DNA of 47,067 nucleotides from a virus. This document shows, piece by piece, positions 40,330-46,981 of the stretch (within the stretch, counting starts at the first letter, position 1; every line of letters starts with the position of its first letter). The notes under the pieces were generated by a model that saw nothing but the letters and a program-made list of their open reading frames with translations, did not search any database and was not told the DNA's origin. A program made the translations under genes and the position numbers. The DNA is taken from IMG/VR virus record IMGVR_UViG_3300044832_000093, positions 1 to 47,067 of that record; one strand, written 5' to 3'.

Positions 40330-42054
40330 ATGCCAACAACCTTCTGTGTTGACTTCGAAACGACCTATTCCAAAGAGGTCAACATAGAACGGTTCGGAGC
40401 GGCCAATTACCTCTCCCGCCCGGAGACTGACATCTATCTAGTATCAATTTATGGTCCGGACTTACAATTTGTGGGAGATCCTAAGGAGGCACCCTGGGAT
40501 CGGATTAAGGGTCATCGGATCATCGCTCATAACTACGCTTTCGATGGTGCTGTTCTGGATCGTCTGGGTCTGGATCTTGGCCCTGACTTTAATTGCTCTA
40601 GCAATCTCTGTCGATACCTTGGAGCCCCCGGATCGTTAAAGGCGGCGGCTAAGAAATTATTGGGCCGCGAGATCAGTAAGGAGATTCGGGATTCAATGAA
40701 GGGCCAGCAATTCAGCGGGCTTCTAGAATTTGAAAAACAGGCGGTACGTGACTATGCGAACGTTGATGCGAAGACAGCTTGGGATCTCTGGGAGAAGTAT
40801 TCCAAAGATTGGCCGGATAGTGAAAAAGAACTATCCAAGCATACATTACGAATGTGTCGGGAAGGAATTGGTGTCGATGTGGGTTTGCTGGCGAACCAGA
40901 AAGAAACAGCTTCCCGCCTTATGGCTGAAGCTCTTTCACTCATACCCTGGGCGTATAATGAGCCGCCGCTTTCTCCTAAACGTGCTGCGGAGAGATGTTT
41001 CAAAGTCGGAATTCCGGCTCCGCTTTCATTTGCTGAGGATAACCCGGCGTGCGTAGCCTGGGAGGAAAAATATGGAAGCACCTACCCTTTTGTTCATGGA
41101 ATGCGTCAGTACCGAAAAGCTAATACACTTCTTGAAAAACTCAATGCGATCGAGAGAAGGGTCATGCCTTCGGGCCGACTACATTATGACCTCAAATACT
41201 TTGGTGCTCACACGGGTCGATGGTCGGGGGCAGGCGGAGTTAATCTCCAAAACTTTCCTCGGGAAGCTTTCGGAGGAATTGATCTTAGGAATTTGCTTAT
41301 CCCTGGCCCAGGAAAAAAATTTATCATTGCGGATCTATCCCAAATTGAGCCCCGTGTGCTGGCGTATCTTGCCGGTGACACGGAGCTTCTAGAAGCAGTT
41401 AAACAAGGTTTTTCTATTTATGAAGCTCACGCTATCAATTCAGGAAGTTGGCAGGGAGGAAAGGGTACTCTTAAAAAATCAGACCCAAATCTCTATTCTA
41501 TGTGCAAGGCAAGAGTCCTCGGGCTGGGATATGGGCTTGGTGGAAGCAAGTTCGCCCGAGTCGCTAAAGAAATGGCTGGAATTAGTTTGTCCGATTTTGA
41601 AGCGAAACAGGCCGTCTATAATTACCGTCGAACAAACCCCCGAATCCCAGCTCTGTGGGCCCGACTTGACCGAGCATTGGGAGCCGCGCTCCTAGAAGGT
41701 GAGTTCACGATGGGCCTGCCCTCCGGTCGCCGCTTACGCTATGAAAATCTGCAAAGAATCGGGGATAATATCTATTTCCGACTGCCAAACGGGATGGAAG
41801 TATCGACTTGGGGCGGAAAGCTTACTGAAAATCTGGTCAGCGGAACAGCTCGCGACATTTTTGGCGATTGTCTATTTCGCCTCGATCGAGCGGGGGTCCA
41901 CGTCGCGCTCCACGTACATGATGAAGTGGTTTGCGAAGTCGATGAAGGTGTACAACCGGGAGAAATATTGGAACACCTCACAGTCACCCCCGACTGGCTT
42001 CCTGGTTGTCCAATCTCTGCTGAAGCTGCTGAATGTCGAAGGTACTGTAAATGA
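40330..42054 (+). CDS. polA: Family A DNA polymerase with 3'-5' exonuclease
   Basis: 574 residues. The exonuclease domain has V-D-F-E-T (Asp8, Glu10), H-N-Y-A-F-D (Asn68 to Asp72) and Y-A-N-V-D (Tyr142, Asp146). The polymerase domain has T-G-R-W-S-G-A-G-G-V-N-L-Q-N-F-P-R near 295-311, motif A IIADLSQIEPRVLAYLAGD (Asp335), motif B KARVLGLGYGLG (393-404) and motif C V-H-D-E-V (His530, Asp531, Glu532). All catalytic residues are present, and there is no 5'-3' exonuclease domain, as in T7-type polymerases but with a shorter thumb. It is the phage replicative polymerase. Confidence 0.95.
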   Translation: MPTTFCVDFETTYSKEVNIERFGAANYLSRPETDIYLVSIYGPDLQFVGDPKEAPWDRIKGHRIIAHNYAFDGAVLDRLGLDLGPDFNCSSNLCRYLGAPGSLKAAAKKLLGREISKEIRDSMKGQQFSGLLEFEKQAVRDYANVDAKTAWDLWEKYSKDWPDSEKELSKHTLRMCREGIGVDVGLLANQKETASRLMAEALSLIPWAYNEPPLSPKRAAERCFKVGIPAPLSFAEDNPACVAWEEKYGSTYPFVHGMRQYRKANTLLEKLNAIERRVMPSGRLHYDLKYFGAHTGRWSGAGGVNLQNFPREAFGGIDLRNLLIPGPGKKFIIADLSQIEPRVLAYLAGDTELLEAVKQGFSIYEAHAINSGSWQGGKGTLKKSDPNLYSMCKARVLGLGYGLGGSKFARVAKEMAGISLSDFEAKQAVYNYRRTNPRIPALWARLDRALGAALLEGEFTMGLPSGRRLRYENLQRIGDNIYFRLPNGMEVSTWGGKLTENLVSGTARDIFGDCLFRLDRAGVHVALHVHDEVVCEVDEGVQPGEILEHLTVTPDWLPGCPISAEAAECRRYCK

Positions 42055-42269
42055 ATGATCCTGTTAATCATCCTAGTCACTATACAGCTCACCCTTCTGG
42101 GATTGAGTGTATCCAGATAACCGAGCACCAAAATTTTTGCCTCGGGAACGCAATTAAGTATATCTGGCGGGCTGGAAAGAAGACCGACTATCTGGAAGAC
42201 CTGAAAAAAGCTCGTTGGTATCTTGATCGGGAAATTCAAAGGTGGGAGAAGGTAGGAGAAAGCAAATGA
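42051..42269 (+). CDS. DUF3310 protein
   Basis: 72 residues. N-H-P-S-H-Y-T-A-H-P-S-G-I-E-C-I and F-C-L-G-N-A-I-K-Y-I-W-R-A-G-K-K followed by DLKKARWYLDREI are the full signature of DUF3310, a small family found in many phages and often annotated as nucleotide kinase-like. Its biochemical function is not known. It overlaps the polymerase by 4 bases. Confidence 0.92.
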   Translation: MNDPVNHPSHYTAHPSGIECIQITEHQNFCLGNAIKYIWRAGKKTDYLEDLKKARWYLDREIQRWEKVGESK

Positions 42270-42355
42270 CTCCTGACCAATTATTCTGGTACATCCTAGA
42301 AGGCGGCTCCGCTATTTTGGTTCTAATTTGGCTTGCCATAACTTTTTTATCATGA
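42266..42355 (+). CDS. 29-residue membrane peptide
   Basis: TPDQLFWYILEGGSAILVLI onward: a short amphipathic start and a hydrophobic helix. It overlaps both neighbours by ATGA, which supports translation. Confidence 0.45.
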   Translation: MTPDQLFWYILEGGSAILVLIWLAITFLS

Positions 42356-42567
42356 GTGACGGGCTTGCATACAAACACAATTGGGCTCCGGTTCAGACGC
42401 ACACTCTCAAGGAGTTAGCCCGCTGGATCGATTGGGCGGAGCATCACGCGGAACGCTGTCGCGAGCAGACTGAACTTTTGGCTGAGAAAAATACGTGGTC
42501 CTGGGCAATTAAGGATTTATTGATCTCTCAAAAAGAAATCAGAGAAGAGGTGGCAAAAAGACCATGA
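42352..42567 (+). CDS. Small helical protein
   Basis: 71 residues from the ATG at 42352. Polar and helical (LKELARWIDWAEHHAERCRE then SWAIKDLLISQKEIREE) with several Trp and His. It overlaps the primase gene by 4 bases. Unknown. Confidence 0.55.
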   Translation: MSDGLAYKHNWAPVQTHTLKELARWIDWAEHHAERCREQTELLAEKNTWSWAIKDLLISQKEIREEVAKRP

Positions 42568-43442
42568 GTGACCACCTCCAGGAATGGCGGCGGCAGGCCC
42601 AGGAGCTTCTAGGAGCCGACAACCCGGTGGATTGGACCTCTGAGAGCCGCGGATACATTGTGTGCCCTCTCAGGCACCTTCATACGACCAATAGTGCCCC
42701 GCGGGATACCTTCCTCTACCTGGAGGGCTTTCCTCACATCCATTGCCTCCATGAGAGCTGCCACGATGAACTGCGGGAAATCAACAGGCTGTTGCGGGTC
42801 CAGCTTACCGGGCAAAGCGTGGTAAACGTCGATTTCGCCCGGTCACAAAACTACCACATGGCCGAAGTTCTAAAGAAGAATCGGGATGCGGTGATCGAGA
42901 AGTACATGCCGAAGATTAGGGAGCTTAACGACTTTCTTCATGATGCAGAAAGTCAATGGTTCATCCATTGGATGTTTTCCCCTTACGATTGGGTTTGGAT
43001 AGGACAGCCAGAAATGACGGGAGAAAACTGGAAAACAAATTTTCGAGCGGCTGGAGCTTGGATTCTTCCTCCTCCATCTTGGAAGTTCATTTGTCCTAAT
43101 CCGCTGAGAACTTGTTGGGACCGCAAAAACGAAAACATCGCCGAGTACCGGCACCTCGTTCTAGAATCTGATTCTCTTAATATGCTGGAGTCCCGCGCCA
43201 TGTTCGAGGCGGTGGAGGACATCTTTCTATTGAAGTTAAAGGCAATTGTCTTCTCCGGCAATAAGAGCCTTCATGGCTGGTTTGAACATCCTGGCCTGCC
43301 CTGGCTGGCTCTCCATAAACCTCTGCTGGTCGCGATGGGGTTTGACGCCAAGACGATGAGTCCAAGCCAGCCTGTGAGGTTGCCGGGGGTAGTGCGGGAG
43401 AATGGGAAAAGGCAGGAACTTTTATGGATAATCCCGAACTGA
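42564..43442 (+). CDS. Archaeo-eukaryotic-type primase
   Basis: 292 residues. The N-terminus has C34, H38 or H40, C61, H63 and C66, a likely zinc site that recalls the CHC2 and D5 N-terminal regions. The AEP core shows ESD at 201-203 as an acidic catalytic motif, S-G-N-K-S-L-H at 231-237 (the S-G-x-x-S-x-H motif) and Q-P-V-R-L-P-G-V at 269-276, a hallmark of phage and plasmid AEP primases. It makes primers for the polymerase. The last 19 bases overlap the helicase gene, so the two are expressed together. Confidence 0.82.
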   Translation: MSDHLQEWRRQAQELLGADNPVDWTSESRGYIVCPLRHLHTTNSAPRDTFLYLEGFPHIHCLHESCHDELREINRLLRVQLTGQSVVNVDFARSQNYHMAEVLKKNRDAVIEKYMPKIRELNDFLHDAESQWFIHWMFSPYDWVWIGQPEMTGENWKTNFRAAGAWILPPPSWKFICPNPLRTCWDRKNENIAEYRHLVLESDSLNMLESRAMFEAVEDIFLLKLKAIVFSGNKSLHGWFEHPGLPWLALHKPLLVAMGFDAKTMSPSQPVRLPGVVRENGKRQELLWIIPN

Positions 43443-44815
43443 ATAAGTTGATGGAGGATTTAAAAAATTTCAAGTTAGAGACTCAGGAGAAAGTTAGAAA
43501 GACCGTCTGGGACAAGTATGTCAAAATTGTTTACTGGCTGGAGAAGTCTGAACGTTTCTATCTTCGCCAGGAACATGGAAGCTGGATCGCATACTCGGAA
43601 AAATATCTTCGACAGTTGTTAAAAGGGGCTGGATTCTTTGACTGGATAACAGAGCCCGACCTTAAACTTTGGAAAGCTCAGGCCCAATCCTTTTGGGAAG
43701 CTTTTTTGAATCACATTATCAACCATAATGCCCTCAAAGGAGCCGGTCTCGTCGGAGGGCGTTGTGAAGGCCTTCTAGAATATGGAAACGAAAAATATCT
43801 TATCACTGGCAGTCCTAAAATTATTAACCCCGTGCAAGGCGATTGCACTTTCATAGTATGGTATCTCAAACAATTACTTCCGGAGCCGCAGTTAGACCAC
43901 TTCCTAGCCTGGATGCGGCTGTCGTACTTGAGTTTAATTCAACAGTTGCGCTCATTCGGTCAAGTACTCTTCCTAGTCGGCCCGGCGCAGTGTGGGAAAT
44001 CCTTGCTGCAAGTTCGCCTAATTACGCCAATCTTGGGCGGGCGCTCAGCCGAGCCGTTCACCTACATGACCGGCCAGACTCACTTTAATAGTGATCTGAT
44101 CAAAGCTGACCATTTGCACATCGAAGACCAGGGAGTCAGCCACCGGCAATTCGACCGGCACAAATTTGAGGACTTCATCAAAATTACCGCGGTTGGGACG
44201 GCTACCAGGGCGGAGGCTAAGGGCCAGGACGCTTTCATGGTTTACCCGATCCGCCGGATGACCGTCTCCCTCAACGGAGAGTCCTATAACTTCGAAACTA
44301 TCCCCGATCTGTCCGAATCGCTGGTTGATAAAATCATGATTTTCAACTGCGGTACTGTCGATTTCGGAATTCCCAGCTCGGAAATCGAAGCAATGATAGA
44401 GAAGGAATTACCGGCCTTTATTTTTTGGTTTATGAACGAATGGAAGTGCCCCGAGGAGATCCTGACCGAAGATCGGATGGGAGTGAATTCGTACATCGAC
44501 CCCTCTATCCGGGAGAAGCTAGAAGGGTTTTCCCCCGAGACCCGGACCAAACAAATGCTGGATGTCTATTTGAATGAGGGAGCCCAGCAATTTATTCAAG
44601 GGAACGCTACCGATATCTGGGGGATGCTGAATGCTTCAACGGCGGCCAAAGGATTGTTACTAGCCAACTGCCGGACGGTGGATTGGTTGGGGCGGCGGCT
44701 TTCGGCGATGCAAAGAAAATACCCTTCTAGAATTACGGAGCTGCCGAGGACCGGGAAGGACGGAACAGTTTATAAGATTTTACGAAATGGAACTCAACCA
44801 CACAACACACTATGA
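43424..44815 (+). CDS. Superfamily 3 replicative helicase
   Basis: 463 residues. Walker A G-P-A-Q-C-G-K-S at 186-193, Walker B with HLHIEDQG (Glu234-Asp235) and the following helix (FEDFIKITA) fit SF3 helicases of the D5/RepE type. The N-terminal 150 residues probably bind DNA or the primase. In related phages primase and SF3 helicase are one protein; here they are two overlapping genes. It should load at the origin and unwind for the polymerase. Confidence 0.82.
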   Translation: MDNPELNKLMEDLKNFKLETQEKVRKTVWDKYVKIVYWLEKSERFYLRQEHGSWIAYSEKYLRQLLKGAGFFDWITEPDLKLWKAQAQSFWEAFLNHIINHNALKGAGLVGGRCEGLLEYGNEKYLITGSPKIINPVQGDCTFIVWYLKQLLPEPQLDHFLAWMRLSYLSLIQQLRSFGQVLFLVGPAQCGKSLLQVRLITPILGGRSAEPFTYMTGQTHFNSDLIKADHLHIEDQGVSHRQFDRHKFEDFIKITAVGTATRAEAKGQDAFMVYPIRRMTVSLNGESYNFETIPDLSESLVDKIMIFNCGTVDFGIPSSEIEAMIEKELPAFIFWFMNEWKCPEEILTEDRMGVNSYIDPSIREKLEGFSPETRTKQMLDVYLNEGAQQFIQGNATDIWGMLNASTAAKGLLLANCRTVDWLGRRLSAMQRKYPSRITELPRTGKDGTVYKILRNGTQPHNTL

Positions 44816-45210
44816 AAAAGATACTTGGAATTCTGCTTTTGACCTCTTGCTTGGCCTGGGGGGATAAACCAACCTACGGGAATAAAGACAATCCCGGACT
44901 CCTCGATGACCCCGGCTGCAAGACTTTGCTGCGCAACCAGCTTCGGGATACCAAGGAAGACCCGAAAAACTTCATCATCACCTATTTTGATACGAGCCTC
45001 GCTAGCAATAAGGATGATCCGGACGGGTCGGCGATGAATTTCTACACCATCACCAACAAAACCACCGGCCAGAAAATCATGGCGATCGTTGCCCTTCATT
45101 TCGGGCCAGTCCCGTCACCGTCACCGTCTCCATCACCCCATGTCTCACCGTCGCCGCTACCGTCACCAACCCCTTCACCGGCCAATCTCATCATCACCGA
45201 CCATGCTTAA
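44812..45210 (+). CDS. Putative lipoprotein with Pro/Ser linker
   Basis: 132 residues. A clear lipobox, L-T-S-C, ends the signal sequence (KKILGILLLTSC), so the mature protein is probably lipid-anchored. The middle (GCKTLLRNQLRDTKEDPKNF) is a small globular region, followed by a Pro/Ser-rich linker of about 30 residues. It overlaps the helicase by 4 bases and is the next-to-last gene before the terminator. A surface lipoprotein encoded at the end of an early operon suggests superinfection exclusion or host-surface change; this is inference. Confidence 0.65.
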   Translation: MKKILGILLLTSCLAWGDKPTYGNKDNPGLLDDPGCKTLLRNQLRDTKEDPKNFIITYFDTSLASNKDDPDGSAMNFYTITNKTTGQKIMAIVALHFGPVPSPSPSPSPHVSPSPLPSPTPSPANLIITDHA

Positions 45211-45430
45211 CCACGACCTTAGTGCGGGTCCCACTGCCCCGGCCAATGGCCTTGGCTCGGTGGTCATCGAACTGAACCTCGACACCGGGAAAATGGGGGT
45301 CCTGTTCACCAATCCCAGCTCCGCCCGGTTTCTTGCTAAGGAGGAAATCCCCTTACTGTTTAGCCCGATGATCGCCGGGCTGATTATTCACTTGATTCAA
45401 GCCCGGTCCAAGTCGATCATTGTAGCGTAG
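45203..45430 (+). CDS. Small hypothetical protein
   Basis: 75 residues from the ATG at 45203, overlapping the stop of the lipoprotein by 8 bases. It is a compact alpha/beta sequence (LGSVVIELNLDTGKMGVLFT then SPMIAGLIIHLIQARSKS). The same frame extends upstream into the linker-coding part, but that part is a reading-frame shadow. Unknown function; the terminator follows. Confidence 0.6.
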   Translation: MLNHDLSAGPTAPANGLGSVVIELNLDTGKMGVLFTNPSSARFLAKEEIPLLFSPMIAGLIIHLIQARSKSIIVA

Positions 45431-45463
45431 TTTCATTCCTGGCCTTTCCGTTGATTAGGTAAC

Positions 45464-45502
45464 GCACCCTCTGTTTCTGGCGATTCAGAGGGTGCTTTTT
45501 TT
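45464..45502 (+). terminator. Rho-independent terminator of the replication operon
   Basis: GCACCCTCTG (45464-45473) pairs perfectly with CAGAGGGTGC (45486-45495) and is followed directly by seven T. The stop of the last gene is 34 bases before it. It separates the early operon from the attP/integrase region. Confidence 0.92.
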
Positions 45503-45553
45503 CCTGAAAACCTGCCATTTTCCTGCCACTGAAAATATTTTCCCTGGGGAAAA

Positions 45554-45611
45554 CAGCAGACTGTAAATCTGCTGGCTTACGCCTTCAGTGGTTCGAATCC
45601 ACTCCTGCCCA
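45554..45611 (+). tRNA. tRNA-Tyr 3' fragment (att core), not a functional tRNA
   Basis: CAGCAGA-CTGTAAA-TCTGCTG forms the anticodon arm with anticodon GTA at 45563-45565. Then come a long variable arm (GGCTTACGCC), the T arm AGTGG-TTCGAAT-CCACT and the acceptor half CCTGCCC plus A. The 5' acceptor strand and the D arm are missing from the bases before it. Thus the phage carries the 3' two-thirds of a class II tRNA-Tyr and would restore the host gene on integration. Confidence 0.85.
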
Positions 45612-45725
45612 GTGCCTCAGTATCAACGACTTACGTAGATTTTACTTGGTAAGCGTAAAAACATTTTCTGCCCGCGCCACAGGCCATTTTCATGCCACCG
45701 TTGCCACAAAAGTGTCATCAAAATG

Positions 45726-45750
45726 TTGACAAGTGGCATGTTTATGCCAC
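45726..45750 (+). promoter_or_regulatory. Integrase promoter with overlapping inverted repeat
   Basis: A perfect TTGACA (45726-45731) is followed by GTGGCAT-gttt-ATGCCAC (45733-45750), a 7-bp inverted repeat that fills the spacer; the -10 box is weak (CACAGT, about 45748-45753). Binding of the integrase or a repressor to the repeat would regulate the gene. Confidence 0.5.
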
Positions 45751-45759
45751 AGTCCTTTA

Positions 45760-46845
45760 ATGCAAATCGTCACCTTACCGAGCGGCAGATTCCAGGTTAT
45801 TTTATTCCGGAACGGAAAACGCGAACGGAGGAACTTCGCCTCTAAGGCAATGGCTGAAGCGTATTTGAAACAGGCCAAGGTTGAGGTTTATGAGCAAAAG
45901 CTCGGGCTTGACCCGCTGACCGCCAAGCAAAGGATGATCGCCTTGGAAGTTTTCCGCGTGTTGCCGCCGAACGTGAATGTATTGGATATCGTTTTAAACC
46001 ATGTGAAGAAGGTGAATTGGGATCTGGAGAAGGTGACCTTGGAAGATGCCATTGAAAGGTTCCTCAAATCCCTGAAGACCGGCAACCGGAGGCAGAGCTA
46101 TATCGAATCGATCGGGAAGACCCTCCGGAGATTCCTGAAAAGGGACAATGAAATCTGGACGGTAGCCGAGGTCGAGAAAACCAACATTGAATGGTTCCTA
46201 GACCACAACATCAAACAGACCCCGGTCTCCCGCTTCAACGCAATTCTAAATCTCCGCGTTTTCTTTGAATGGTGCCGACGGGAAAAGTATATCGAAGAAA
46301 ATCCAGTGGTCGAAGTCCGGCGGCCTTTCGTTCACCGGAGGGAGCCTGTTATTTTAACCGTCGACCAATGTCAGGCCCTTCTAGAAAATACCTCTGATGC
46401 TGATTGCGCGTTCGCGGCGATCGGACTATTCACTGGCATCCGCCCAAATGAGATTTGCCAGATGACCTGGGGAATGGTGAACCTTGAGGCGGGAAATATC
46501 AGAATTCCCTCCGAAATCACTAAGACTCACACCAGCCGGACAATTCAGCTTGAGCCCAACGCCGCGGCGTGGCTGGCTCCCTTGAAAATCAAAGCTCCCA
46601 GGATGCCCCAGGACGAGGGAGCGCGAGGGAAACGGTTCTGTCTCGCTACCCAGCTCAAAGCGTGGCCCCAGGGGGCTCTGCGCCACACCTTCGCCTCGTA
46701 CCATGTGACAGCGTTCGAGAACCCCTCCCGAACAGCCCTCTTCATGCATTGCCGAACCGCGCCGGACATTTTGTTCCGGCATTACTTCAAAGACACGTTG
46801 AAATCAGAAGCCCTCAAGTTCTGGGAGCTGTACCCGAAAGGTTAA
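45760..46845 (+). CDS. int: Tyrosine recombinase (integrase)
   Basis: 361 residues from the ATG at 45760; the frame is open to a GTG at 45733, but that lies in the inverted repeat. An AP2/arm-type DNA-binding start (MQIVTLPSGRFQVILFRNGK) is followed by a SAM-like core-binding domain and the catalytic domain: Arg228 in T-G-I-R-P-N-E, a Lys in T-K-T-H-T-S-R, Arg308-His309 in A-L-R-H-T-F-A-S, a His in F-M-H-C, and Tyr342 in R-H-Y-F-K as nucleophile. The usual first His of H-x-x-R is a Gly here, a variation seen in some phage integrases. It would integrate the genome at the host tRNA-Tyr gene. Confidence 0.92.
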   Translation: MQIVTLPSGRFQVILFRNGKRERRNFASKAMAEAYLKQAKVEVYEQKLGLDPLTAKQRMIALEVFRVLPPNVNVLDIVLNHVKKVNWDLEKVTLEDAIERFLKSLKTGNRRQSYIESIGKTLRRFLKRDNEIWTVAEVEKTNIEWFLDHNIKQTPVSRFNAILNLRVFFEWCRREKYIEENPVVEVRRPFVHRREPVILTVDQCQALLENTSDADCAFAAIGLFTGIRPNEICQMTWGMVNLEAGNIRIPSEITKTHTSRTIQLEPNAAAWLAPLKIKAPRMPQDEGARGKRFCLATQLKAWPQGALRHTFASYHVTAFENPSRTALFMHCRTAPDILFRHYFKDTLKSEALKFWELYPKG

Positions 46846-46846
46846 T

Positions 46847-46981
46847 ATGGAAGTCGAAGACTGGATGTTTACAAAGGAAGCTCAGAAAGGGGCAGACGTT
46901 CTAAAAAAATTATCCGAAGCTAAGGAGGGGGAACTGTTTATAGTGGAAGCGCCAGAACCTTTACTCGAAAGATTGATATGA
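46847..46981 (+). CDS. Small acidic helical protein
   Basis: 44 residues beginning one base after the integrase stop. Acidic and helical (TKEAQKGADVLKKLSEAKEG), ending in a hydrophobic piece. The next ATG overlaps its stop (ATGA). It might act with the integrase as an excision factor, but most excisionases are basic, so this is weak. Confidence 0.45.
   Translation: MEVEDWMFTKEAQKGADVLKKLSEAKEGELFIVEAPEPLLERLI

Larger units (their letters stand above)
45511..45750. other. attP region with tRNA-Tyr core and arm-like repeats
   Basis: The core is a tRNA-Tyr 3' fragment (45554-45611). On its left stand two direct CCTGCCA words 11 bp apart (45512-45527). On its right stand the 17-base word TATCAACGACTTACGTA (45621-45637), CATGCCAC (45691-45698), TTGCCAC (45701-45707) and the inverted repeat GTGGCAT-gttt-ATGCCAC (45733-45750). 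Short repeats on both sides of a tRNA core and the integrase gene directly after it are the layout of a lambda-type attachment site. Confidence 0.75.

Noticed and set aside
45554-45611. Functional phage-encoded tRNA-Tyr
   Set aside because: The bases before it contain no strand complementary to CCTGCCC and no D arm, so a full tRNA cannot form.
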